This document shows positions 7,625-14,463 of a stretch of 21,009 nt of DNA, piece by piece. The notes under the pieces are model-generated. The model worked only from the letters and a program-made list of their open reading frames with translations. It did no database searches and was not told the origin of the DNA. The DNA lies in NCBI GenBank assembly GCA_047605685.1, contig JASGFF010000045.1, positions 1 through 21,009 on the forward strand, given 5' to 3'. Numbering within the stretch: the stretch's first letter is position 1; the number at the start of each line of letters is the position of its first letter. Source of the stretch: JAUASV01 sp047605685 (GTDB lineage Bacteria > Actinomycetota > Actinomycetes > Actinomycetales > Microbacteriaceae). The position numbers and the translations under genes were made by a program.

Positions 7625-8199
7625 CGGCCCTCCCGCTCCGCGGTGTGAGGCCCCCGGGTGTAAGGCCCCTGGGCGTCCGGCCCCGCGGCGTCCGGCCCCG
7701 CGACGGACAGGTCGCGGGCAGCACCGGCCTCGATGGCGGCGATGAACGCCGGATCATAGCTGACGACGCGCTCCTCGACGTGCTTCTGGGTGATGATGCG
7801 GTGGGCGATGCACCAGCCGGCCCCGGTGCGGCGCCAGCTGTCGGCGTAGAGGCTCGTGCCCTCCGAGAGGGTGAGCTCGTTCGGGGTCCCGGTGCGCTGC
7901 AGCGTGCTGTGCAGCACCTCGGAGACGCTGCGCGCCGTGTCGCCCAGAAGCTCGATCAGCGTGTTTCCGATGAGGTGCTGGCCGGACAGCCGGGTCGCGC
8001 CGAAGTCGACCCGCAGGAATCGACCGAACTCGACCGCCGGGACGGTGCCCAGCGGCAGGCCGACGAGCTCGACCTCCGCGTCATCGGTGAACACGGTGTC
8101 GTAGAGGTCCCAGCGGTCCTGGTCCTGCGCTTGGGCGTAGCGGTGCAGGGCGTCCTGGATCTCGGCGCGGTCGATGAGCTCGGCGAGGGTGAGAGTCAT
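7621..8199 (-). CDS. SnoaL/NTF2-like domain protein 1 (192 aa)
   Basis: Small cone-shaped NTF2-like fold found in polyketide cyclases, ketosteroid isomerases and dehydratases. The N-terminal helix RAEIQDALHRYAQAQDQDRW and the strand region FTDDAEVEL are typical of the SnoaL-like group. ATRLSGQHLIGNTLIE and RIITQKHVEERVVSY match the adjacent paralogue at 8218-8721. It ends with a proline-rich tail of four GP-containing pentapeptides encoded by a 15-base repeat (7643-7702), absent from the paralogue. The start at 8199 follows the paralogue by 18 bases, and its stop overlaps the SDR-fold gene. The reaction is unknown; an isomerase, dehydratase or hydratase on a small cyclic substrate is possible. 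Confidence 0.85.
   Translation of the reverse strand: MTLTLAELIDRAEIQDALHRYAQAQDQDRWDLYDTVFTDDAEVELVGLPLGTVPAVEFGRFLRVDFGATRLSGQHLIGNTLIELLGDTARSVSEVLHSTLQRTGTPNELTLSEGTSLYADSWRRTGAGWCIAHRIITQKHVEERVVSYDPAFIAAIEAGAARDLSVAGPDAAGPDAQGPYTRGPHTAEREGR
7643..7702. repeat. Four 15-base tandem units encoding a GP-rich tail
   Basis: Units at 7643-7657, 7658-7672, 7673-7687 and 7688-7702. The last two are identical (GCGTCCGGCCCCGCG); the first two are diverged copies. On the minus strand they encode the C-terminal pentapeptides AGPDA, AGPDA, QGPYT and RGPHT of the SnoaL-like protein. Confidence 0.85.
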
Positions 8200-8217
8200 G
8201 TCGTCCCGGTGCTCCGT

Positions 8218-8721
8218 TCAGAATCCGGCCACGGCGCTGTTGCGCGCCGCGCCTGCGACGAGGTCGAACGTCTCGGGGGCGTAGTCGACGACGCGGCGGT
8301 TGTCGCTCTTCTGGACGAGGACGCGATGCCGGATGCGCCACGACCCGCCGTCGCGGGCCAGGTCGTCGACGTAGAGCCCGCCAGCGTGCTGCAGCACGAC
8401 CTTCCCCGGTTCCTCGGCGCGTTCGGTGTTGGACGCGAGGAACTCGGTGATCGTGTGCGCGGTGTCGCCCCGGATGTCGTAGAGCGTGTTCGCCAGGAGG
8501 TGCTGGCCGGACAGTCGAGCGGTGTCGAAGGCACCGGCCAGGGCCTCGGCGAAGCCTCGCGGGCTGATCGGAGCCTCGAGCCAGCCGGGCGCCTCGACGA
8601 GGGCGTCCTCGGTGAACGCGCTCAGGAACAGCGACCAGTCGCGCTGGTCGAGGCCCTGGCTGTAGCGGCGCAGCGTCTGCTGGATCTGCTCACGGGCGAG
8701 GAGTCCGGTCGCGTCGGTCAT
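8218..8721 (-). CDS. SnoaL/NTF2-like domain protein 2 (167 aa)
   Basis: Second SnoaL-fold protein. REQIQQTLRRYSQGLDQRDW, FTEDALVEAP, TARLSGQHLLANTLYDIRGD and a C-terminal IRHRVLVQKSDNRRVVDY are shared with protein 1, so this is a tandem gene duplication. The start ATG at 8721 overlaps the stop of the NAD(P)-binding gene as ATGA (8718-8721); an in-frame extension to 8919 is only overlap with that gene. The pair may form a heterodimer or act on two successive intermediates (inference). Confidence 0.87.
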   Translation of the reverse strand: MTDATGLLAREQIQQTLRRYSQGLDQRDWSLFLSAFTEDALVEAPGWLEAPISPRGFAEALAGAFDTARLSGQHLLANTLYDIRGDTAHTITEFLASNTERAEEPGKVVLQHAGGLYVDDLARDGGSWRIRHRVLVQKSDNRRVVDYAPETFDLVAGAARNSAVAGF

Positions 8722-9395
8722 GCCGCGTCCCCGGTGAGCGGCTCGGTGATGGTCACGAACGTGTTCGGGTACTTCGGGTCGAGCGCCTCGCCGATCGCGA
8801 AGGTCGCCAGGTCGGCGTAGGTCACCTTCGAGGTGTCGTCGAGGACGATGTGCTCGAAGACGCCGTGCGGTGTGCCGAGCGGGCCGTCGTAGATGTACGG
8901 GTTGCGGATCACGGTCCACACGATCTCGGTGTCGGCGGCGGCGAGGAGCGCCTCCATCCGGTCCTTGTCGGCGACGCGGTGGCCGACCGTGTCGCGGAGC
9001 TGGACGACGTAGGGGCTGCCGTCGTTGCTCGAGCCCGCGCCGTGGGTGCTCATGAGGACCACGCGCTTGAGGCCGAGCCCGGGGCCGACATCCAGCAGGT
9101 GCCGGGTGGAGATCTCGCAGACGTCGACCGGCACGCTGTCATCGATCTCGTCCTTCGTCCGGCCGGACTCCGGGCGCCCAAGCGCGGCGATGAGCGCGTC
9201 CTGATCGGTGGCGACCCGGTGGATGACCTCGACGTCACGGGCGTCGCCGACGACGACGGTGAGCCTGTCGTCACGCACCGGCAACGCCTCCGGCCGCCGT
9301 ACCAGCGCCGTCACCTCGTGTCCGGCGGCCAGTGCTCGCCGCACCACCTCTTGGCCGGTCTTCCCGGTCGCGCCCAGCACCGCGATTCGCGCCAC
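8718..9395 (-). CDS. NAD(P)-binding NmrA-like / atypical SDR protein (225 aa)
   Basis: First gene of the long minus-strand operon. It begins with MARIAVLGATGKTGQEVVRRAL, the GxxGxxG dinucleotide-binding motif typical of NAD(P)H-binding NmrA-like and flavin reductase-related proteins. ALVRRPEAL follows, the basic residues of which often mark NADP preference, and then LIAALG and KRVVLMSTHGAGSSN. A YxxxK catalytic pair is not evident; KDRMEALL and TVIRNPYIYDGPLG match the C-terminal half of the group. A role as reductase, isomerase or redox sensor is possible. The message leader of 142 bases holds a regulatory motif (9466-9484). Confidence 0.85.
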   Translation of the reverse strand: MARIAVLGATGKTGQEVVRRALAAGHEVTALVRRPEALPVRDDRLTVVVGDARDVEVIHRVATDQDALIAALGRPESGRTKDEIDDSVPVDVCEISTRHLLDVGPGLGLKRVVLMSTHGAGSSNDGSPYVVQLRDTVGHRVADKDRMEALLAAADTEIVWTVIRNPYIYDGPLGTPHGVFEHIVLDDTSKVTYADLATFAIGEALDPKYPNTFVTITEPLTGDAA

Positions 9396-9465
9396 GTCGT
9401 CTCCCCTGCATCACCTCGGACTGCACCCGACGAACGGGTGGGAACACGGCCAACGGTAGGGAAAT

Positions 9466-9484
9466 GGAACAGAGTGTGCCGAAA
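9466..9484 (-). promoter_or_regulatory. Putative operator, copy 1 (upstream of the NmrA/SnoaL/ABC operon)
   Basis: On the minus strand it reads TTTCGGCACACTCTGTTCC, 17 of 19 bases identical to the motif at 10653-10671 and in the same orientation relative to the gene it precedes. The core GGCACA-CTC-TGTTCC is an imperfect inverted repeat with 6-base arms. It ends 70 bases before the ATG at 9395. A further GGAACA half-site (plus strand) is at 9441-9446. Confidence 0.6.
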
Positions 9485-9537
9485 GATGACGTTGCGTGAC
9501 TGCCCGCGGGGACCGCCCGTCCGACGCTGCGGCGCGC

Positions 9538-10275
9538 TCACACGATGCAGGACTCGGCGGTGCAGCTCCGGGCCGGCGGCAGCGCCTCGGAGAGATCACG
9601 CACGCCGACGTCCCCGTCGGCGCGGCTCCCCTGCGCGGCGTCGAGGATCGCGTCGATCAGGGCGTCCGTCGGCTGGGCCCCGACCAGGAGGATCGTCTCG
9701 TCGATGAGGAACGTCGGCGCCTGGGTGATCCCGAGGCGCTTGGCGCGACGCTCGTCGTCACGGACCTGCTCGGCGAAGGCCCCGCTCTCGAGGGCCGCGC
9801 GCACCTCCATCGGCTCGAGCCCCGCTTCGACGGCGAGGCCTTCGAGGACCTCGCGATCGGAGACGATCAGTCCCTCGCCGAAGTAGGCGTCCGCCAGACG
9901 CTGCTTGACCCGGCCGGCCAGCCCGCGCGTGCCGGCGAGGGCGATGAGACGGTGGGCGTCGAAGGTGTTGGCCATGCGCAGGATGTCGAACCGGAAGCGG
10001 CCGCCGACCGCGGCCGCCTGGGCTGCGAGGTCTTGCTCGTAGGCGACGACCTGGTCATCGGTCCAGTCGTACTCGCGTCGGAGTCGATCGGCGAAGCTCC
10101 CGTCGTACACCGCGGCCAGCTCTGGCAGCAGCTCGAACGCCCGCCACCGGACGGCGACCTGCCCGATCGCCCGCACCCTCGGCGAGTCGAGGGCCTCCAG
10201 CAGGTGGGCGCGGCCGACGTAGGACCACGGGCAGCCGACATCCGACCAGACCTCGATGTCCATCCGGCCGGTCAT
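9538..10275 (-). CDS. DsbA/FrnE-like thioredoxin-fold oxidoreductase (245 aa)
   Basis: Thioredoxin-fold protein with an inserted helical domain, of the DsbA/FrnE/2-hydroxychromene-2-carboxylate isomerase superfamily, probably cytosolic (no signal peptide). The start MTGRMDIEVWSDVGCPWSYVG has CPWS where FrnE-type proteins have CPWC, so only Cys15 remains at the active site. ITQAPTFLIDE carries the cis-Pro region, and AQPTDALIDAIL is the usual C-terminal helix. The extreme C-terminus has CTAESC, a CX4C pair at Cys238 and Cys243. The ATG at 10275 overlaps the EthD-like gene stop as ATGA; ATG at 10263 is an alternative. It may be a glutathione- or mycothiol-type isomerase/transferase rather than a disulfide oxidase. 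Confidence 0.88.
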   Translation of the reverse strand: MTGRMDIEVWSDVGCPWSYVGRAHLLEALDSPRVRAIGQVAVRWRAFELLPELAAVYDGSFADRLRREYDWTDDQVVAYEQDLAAQAAAVGGRFRFDILRMANTFDAHRLIALAGTRGLAGRVKQRLADAYFGEGLIVSDREVLEGLAVEAGLEPMEVRAALESGAFAEQVRDDERRAKRLGITQAPTFLIDETILLVGAQPTDALIDAILDAAQGSRADGDVGVRDLSEALPPARSCTAESCIV

Positions 10276-10637
10276 GGGCGCCGATCGGGCCGGGTGAGCT
10301 CGGCGAGCTCGTCGTCGCGCAGGTCGCTGTGCAGCACGTACTGGGTCACGGCGGCGCCGGCGGCGCCGGAGAGGTCGAAGAACTGGACGGCGTCGTCGAA
10401 CATCTCGGGGTCCGCGTTGAGGGCGCGGAAGGCGGCCTCGTCGTCGGTCCAGATCTCGACGCTGCCGTCGAAGAGGGCGGGGACGCCGTCGATCGGGGAG
10501 GTCCAGTGGTTCTGCACGTACCGTCGCACCCCCGGGGAGGAGATCGTGATCTCGGCGTGCTTCGTGCGCCAGTTGCGCCTGGCCTCCTCCCGGTCCACGT
10601 CGTCGCGGAACTTGATCAGCAGCACGGTCTTGAACAC
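10272..10637 (-). CDS. EthD-like dimeric alpha/beta-barrel protein (121 aa, GTG start)
   Basis: Small ferredoxin-like alpha/beta protein: MFKTVLLIKFRDDVDREEARRNWRTKHAEI resembles the EthD domain start, and the WRTKHAEI helix is typical. RRYVQNHW and FDGSVEIWTDDEAAFRAL complete the fold. GTG at 10637 follows GGGGAG by four bases. EthD-fold proteins accompany oxygenase systems, but their exact roles are mostly unknown. It is cotranscribed and coupled with the DsbA-like gene and divergent from the OYE gene across only 59 bases, which hold a regulatory motif. Confidence 0.78.
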   Translation of the reverse strand: MFKTVLLIKFRDDVDREEARRNWRTKHAEITISSPGVRRYVQNHWTSPIDGVPALFDGSVEIWTDDEAAFRALNADPEMFDDAVQFFDLSGAAGAAVTQYVLHSDLRDDELAELTRPDRRP

Positions 10638-10652
10638 GACTCTCCCCTACCC

Positions 10653-10671
10653 TTTCGGTACATTCTGTTCC
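10653..10671 (+). promoter_or_regulatory. Putative operator, copy 2 (EthD/OYE divergent region)
   Basis: TTTCGGTACATTCTGTTCC; core GGTACA-TTC-TGTTCC is a near-perfect inverted repeat with a 3-base spacer. It matches the motif at 9466-9484 in 17 of 19 bases. It lies between two divergent genes whose starts are 59 bases apart, so one bound protein could control both. TetR-1, encoded convergently after the OYE gene, is one candidate ligand-responsive repressor (inference). Confidence 0.6.
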
Positions 10672-10696
10672 ACGAACCCGCGGGAGGTCGGTAGCG

Positions 10697-12715
10697 TTGC
10701 CCCCTGTGACGAGCGTGCGGCCGGGATCGGAGCCATCGGCCGAGGACCCGGCGCTGGCGCCGCTGTTCCGACCGTTGCGGGTGGGGCCCAGGACCCTGCG
10801 CAATCGCATCGTCAACTCCGGACACGGAACGAATCTCGGCCGCGGGGGCTACAGCGAGAAGCTGCTCGCCTACGAGGCGGAACGCGCTCGGGGCGGCGCG
10901 GCCATGGTCATCACCCAGGCGAATTCGATCACCCCGGATTTCGGAGACATCAAGGCGTTCGACGAGCGGATCCTGCCCGGCTGGCGAGCCTTCGGGGAGC
11001 GAGTGCGTGCACAGGGAGCGCTCGCCACGGCACAACTGCAGCATCCCGGCAGCCAGGGGTACTACAACGGCCCGGGCTTCGACGTGCCGATGTCCCCCTC
11101 GCCGGTGCCGATCCGGTTCCTCGGCGGCCCGGTGCTCGTGCCGCGGGCCATGGACGATGCCGACATCCTGCGGGCGATCCGACAGTTCGCTCGCGCCGCC
11201 ACGCTGGCCCTGGAGGCGGGACTCGATGGCGTCGAGGTGCACGCGGCGCACGGGAATCTGATCGATCAGTTCCTGAATCCGGCGACCAATCTGCGCACGG
11301 ACTCCTGGGGCGGGTCGCCGGAGAACCGGCTTCGGTTCGCGAGGGCGGTGTTCGAGGAGATCCGGGAGCACGTCGGCGACGGGCTGATCGTCGGGGCGCG
11401 TGTGACCGGCGGGGTCCCGGGCGACGCGACGGCCACGGCGATCGCCCAGGAGAGCGTGATCGCCCTGGCCGGCCTCGGGCTCGTCGACTACGTCTCGGTC
11501 AGCGTCGGCCACTATTCGAGCCAGGCGGGCACCGCGGACAATCTTCCGGACTCCAGCTACCCCCCGGCGGTCTGGGAGGACTACGGCCGTGCGGTCAAGT
11601 CGGCGGTCGCGATCCCGGTGTTCCTGGTCGGCCGCATCAACTCGCCGTCGCTCGCCGCGCGGCTCATCCAAGAGGACGCGACGGACGTCGTGGCGATGGC
11701 CAGGACCTTGCTCGCCGACCCGGAGCTCCCGGCCAAGGCACGGCACGGACGAGCCGCCCGGATCCGCCCCTGCGTCGGGCTGCAGGACGGCTGCTGGGGC
11801 AGGGCGGCCGAGGGGGCGGAGATCCGCTGCGCCTTCAACCCGGAGGCCGGCCGGGAAGCGGAGTTCGCCGAGCTCCGGCGAGCGCATCGGGAGCCGCCGC
11901 AACGAGTGACCGTGGTCGGCGGCGGGCCCGCGGGGCTCGAGGCCGCCCGTCAGGCCGCGTTGCTCGGGCACGCGGTGACGCTGCTCGAGCGCGAGCGGGA
12001 GCTGGGCGGGCTGCTGCGGCTCGCGGCCCGGGCGCCGTTCCGGTCGGAGCTCGCCGACATCGTCCGGTGGTTCGAGGGCGAGCTCGCGATCCTCGGCGTC
12101 GATGTCCGGACGGGTGTGCGGGCGGATGCGGCGGCGGTGGAGTCGACCGAGCCCGATGCCGTGATCGTGGCGGTGGGCTCGGAGCCCGCGCGATGGGGTC
12201 CGGTGCGGCGGGGACTGCGCGTTCTGGACATCCGGGACGTCTACGCGAGAGACATGACGGGGGGCTCGATCGTGCTCTTCGACCGCTTCGGCCGGCGCCC
12301 GGCGCTGACGACGGCCGAGCACCTGGCCGGCCGGGTGGACCGGCTCCTCTTCGTGACGGAACTGGATGTCATCGGCCACGGTGTCAACGACACCGTGCGC
12401 ACCCGTGCGCTCGCGCGGCTGCTCGACGCCGGTGTCGAGCCGGTCGCCGCGAGCTCGATCCGCGTCGAGGACGACGGCGTGGCCATCTCCTCCGTCTACG
12501 GCGGCACCCCCCGCGTCGTGGGAGGCGTCGACACGCTGGTCACCTCACTGGTGCCGGTGTCGAACGGCCGGCTGGCCGCCGATCTGGTCGACGCCGGCCT
12601 GCGCGCCGTGACGATCGGAGACGCCACGGCGCCCCGCGACTACCTCAGCGCCATCGCCGACGGCAACGCCGCCGCCTGGCGGCTCAGCGGATCGCTCGAG
12701 CCGTCCTCGTCCTGA
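10697..12715 (+). CDS. Old Yellow Enzyme-type FMN/FAD oxidoreductase with NAD(P)-binding domain (672 aa, TTG start)
   Basis: Architecture of 2,4-dienoyl-CoA reductase/trimethylamine dehydrogenase proteins: N-terminal TIM barrel (about 20-350), Fe-S segment, then a Rossmann domain with VVGGGPAGLEAA at 406-417. The TTG start is chosen because GGGAGG (10682-10687) is 9 bases upstream; GTG at 10706 is too far from it. Barrel hallmarks are LRNRIVNSGHGTN, HAAHGNLIDQFLNPATNLRTD and WGGSPENR. Two departures stand out. The usual active-site Tyr of HGYL is Asn187, and the Fe-S set C-x2-C-x3-C-x11-C has Leu362 at the second Cys (Cys359, Cys366 and Cys378 remain). It likely reduces an activated C=C bond with NAD(P)H, but classical dienoyl-CoA reductase activity is doubtful. 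Its 3' end overlaps TetR-1 by 76 bases, tail to tail. Confidence 0.93.
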   Translation: MPPVTSVRPGSEPSAEDPALAPLFRPLRVGPRTLRNRIVNSGHGTNLGRGGYSEKLLAYEAERARGGAAMVITQANSITPDFGDIKAFDERILPGWRAFGERVRAQGALATAQLQHPGSQGYYNGPGFDVPMSPSPVPIRFLGGPVLVPRAMDDADILRAIRQFARAATLALEAGLDGVEVHAAHGNLIDQFLNPATNLRTDSWGGSPENRLRFARAVFEEIREHVGDGLIVGARVTGGVPGDATATAIAQESVIALAGLGLVDYVSVSVGHYSSQAGTADNLPDSSYPPAVWEDYGRAVKSAVAIPVFLVGRINSPSLAARLIQEDATDVVAMARTLLADPELPAKARHGRAARIRPCVGLQDGCWGRAAEGAEIRCAFNPEAGREAEFAELRRAHREPPQRVTVVGGGPAGLEAARQAALLGHAVTLLERERELGGLLRLAARAPFRSELADIVRWFEGELAILGVDVRTGVRADAAAVESTEPDAVIVAVGSEPARWGPVRRGLRVLDIRDVYARDMTGGSIVLFDRFGRRPALTTAEHLAGRVDRLLFVTELDVIGHGVNDTVRTRALARLLDAGVEPVAASSIRVEDDGVAISSVYGGTPRVVGGVDTLVTSLVPVSNGRLAADLVDAGLRAVTIGDATAPRDYLSAIADGNAAAWRLSGSLEPSSS

Positions 12716-13308
12716 GCGCCCGGGGCAGGTGAGTCGGCTTGCGACGTGCGCCCGGCCGCGCAGTTGGCTCCGAGATATGCGAGCACCGAGTGCACGACCG
12801 CGGGCGCGAGCTTGGGGCTGCTCGCGCCGGTGAACGTGGCCAGCTGCACCAGGGGCCCGTTGATCAGCGCGAAGAGGGTGATGACATCCTCCCGCTGCCC
12901 GGTGAGGTCGTAGTCGGGCTTGAGCACCGCCACCACGGATTCGACGCGCTCCCCGTTGATGGCGACCAGCGCGGGCCGCACCTCGTCGTCGAGCGCCGCG
13001 CCCTGGATCATGCGGTACACGGCCGCGTAGTCGGGATCGAGCAGGCGCTCGTGCTGCAGTTCGACGTTGTGCAGCAGCCGTGCCGGGAGGTCTCCGTCGA
13101 CCGGCTCGAAGTTCGGCATCCGGAACGTCTCGAGCAGGTCGAGGACGAGATGGGGGGTGGTCGGCCAGTGACGATAGACGGTGGTGCGTCCCAGACCGGA
13201 GGCGCGCGAGACGTTCTGGTGGGTCAGATTGGTCAGGCCGCCCTCGGTCAGCAGACCGATGGCCGCGGAGAGTCCGGCTTTCCGGGTGCGTTCCAACCGT
13301 GGATCCAT
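12640..13308 (-). CDS. TetR family transcriptional regulator 1 (222 aa)
   Basis: N-terminal helix-turn-helix at about residues 27-48 (LTHQNVSRASGLGRTTVYRHW), then a variable ligand domain. The start ATG at 13308 places the DNA-binding domain at the N-terminus as usual. The same frame is open up to an ATG at 13515 that overlaps the esterase stop as ATGA, giving 69 extra residues of low-complexity sequence; that start is possible but less likely. The Ser/Ala/Asp-rich C-terminal tail runs into the convergent OYE gene (12640-12715). Likely a repressor responding to a pathway metabolite; its operator is not proven. Confidence 0.85.
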   Translation of the reverse strand: MDPRLERTRKAGLSAAIGLLTEGGLTNLTHQNVSRASGLGRTTVYRHWPTTPHLVLDLLETFRMPNFEPVDGDLPARLLHNVELQHERLLDPDYAAVYRMIQGAALDDEVRPALVAINGERVESVVAVLKPDYDLTGQREDVITLFALINGPLVQLATFTGASSPKLAPAVVHSVLAYLGANCAAGRTSQADSPAPGAQDEDGSSDPLSRQAAALPSAMALR

Positions 13309-13511
13309 CTCGTCCGCCCGTCTTCCGTTCCGCCCAAGATCGGCTTCAATCTTCTCAGCAACGCAACGAGGTGCCTCGGCACGACCGGGCTGAGCGGGCC
13401 GACGCTCGTCCGGGGCGCCGCCCGCCGGGTACGTCGATGACGGCCCGCCCGCCCGCCGCCGCGTGCTGCGGGTGAGGGCGATCTGCGGCTCGATCGCGAG
13501 GCCCGGCGCCG

Positions 13512-14405
13512 TCATGAGAACGCCTGCGTGACCGCCGCCGCGATACGCTCGTAGACGTCGACGACGGTCTCGCGCGGTCCGCCGATGATGTTGAATCCGT
13601 GGCCCACCCCGGCGAGGTCGACGTGCTCCCACAGGGCGCCGTCGCGCTCGAGCCGGGAGGCGTAGCGCACCGCCTCGTCTCGCAGGATGTCGCGCTCACA
13701 GGTGACGACGACGGCCGGCGCGATGCCGGTCAGCGCCGCGTCGTCGTCCTTGCCAGCCGGGGAGACGAGGCGGTCCTTGCGACGGCCGACGTCCGGGGAG
13801 TACGCGGTGTCGAAGATCGGCCCCATCCGCACGAGGAACGTCTCCTTGCCGGGAGCCCTCTTCGACCGGGCGGAGACGGTCAGGTCCAGCGGCGGGTAGA
13901 GCAGCACCTGGAGTCTGATCACCGGATCGCCCTCCTCCAGGGCCAGGCGGGCGACGCCGGCGGCGAGTGCGGCACCGGCGGAGGCTCCGCCGACGGCCAG
14001 GCGTGAGCCGTCCCATTCGCGTCCGGGCGCGGCGGCCCAGCGCGCGACGTCGAGCGCCTGCTCGATGGAGCCCGGGGCACGCAGCTGCGGCGCCGGCTCG
14101 TAGTCGACGTTGAGCACCGTGACGCCCGCGTGGGCCGCCAGGTACCGGCAGATCGGGTCGTCCTGCTCGGGATGGCGCATGACGAAGCCGCCGCCGTGCA
14201 GGTTGATGTAGACGCCACGGCTCGCCGAGTCTGCCGGCGGGTGGTAGGCGGTCACGGCCACATCACCGTGACGGGTGGGGACCGAGAAGGGCTCGGTCGC
14301 AGCCGGGAGGTCCCGAAAGGCGATCTCGGCGGGGATCCGCGCACTGCCGGGGGCCCGCTGGACCAGTTTCGCGATCGTGTCGGCGAGCCATACCGGGAAG
14401 GGCAT
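13512..14405 (-). CDS. Alpha/beta hydrolase, hormone-sensitive-lipase type (family IV esterase/lactonase, 297 aa)
   Basis: Oxyanion-hole motif HGGGF at residues 70-74, a Y-x-x-A-P motif (DYEPAPQ, residues 101-107) corresponding to the family's DYRLAPE, and nucleophile motif GGASAG with Ser142. The likely acid lies in CERDILRDEAV and the His in GVGHGF near the C-terminus, so the triad is complete. Family IV enzymes hydrolyse short acyl esters and lactones; monoterpene epsilon-lactone hydrolases of Rhodococcus belong to this group. With a BVMO nearby, lactone or ester cleavage is a natural role (inference). ATG at 14405 is used; a GTG at 14420 is an equally readable start. It lies between two TetR genes on the same strand. 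Confidence 0.88.
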   Translation of the reverse strand: MPFPVWLADTIAKLVQRAPGSARIPAEIAFRDLPAATEPFSVPTRHGDVAVTAYHPPADSASRGVYINLHGGGFVMRHPEQDDPICRYLAAHAGVTVLNVDYEPAPQLRAPGSIEQALDVARWAAAPGREWDGSRLAVGGASAGAALAAGVARLALEEGDPVIRLQVLLYPPLDLTVSARSKRAPGKETFLVRMGPIFDTAYSPDVGRRKDRLVSPAGKDDDAALTGIAPAVVVTCERDILRDEAVRYASRLERDGALWEHVDLAGVGHGFNIIGGPRETVVDVYERIAAAVTQAFS

Positions 14406-14463
14406 GCCTAGATTCTGCACCGCCGTGCTGCACCGCCGCTCGCCTCTCCCCCGGACGGCGGCC

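Noticed and set aside
8722..8919. Extended start for SnoaL-like protein 2
   Set aside because: The extension reads through the NAD(P)-binding gene in another frame; the protein aligns with its paralogue only from 8721.
7001..9395. A standalone polyketide cyclase cluster suggested by SnoaL proteins
   Set aside because: No ketosynthase, acyl carrier or other polyketide gene is present; catabolic context fits better.
10659..10671. Resemblance of GGTACA-TTC-TGTTCC to a vertebrate steroid-receptor element
   Set aside because: Nuclear receptors do not exist in bacteria; the match is a chance feature of a 6-3-6 dyad and gives no evidence for steroid regulation.
448..12732. Very long plus-strand open frames such as 448-1977, 5141-7648 and 9496-12732
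   Set aside because: They lie opposite genes with clear families, have Arg/Gly/Ala-rich nonsense composition and match no domain; they arise from high G+C at third positions.
13309..13511. A possible extra small gene between TetR-1 and the esterase
   Set aside because: No frame has a ribosome site plus protein-like composition; the most likely content is leader/promoter sequence for TetR-1.
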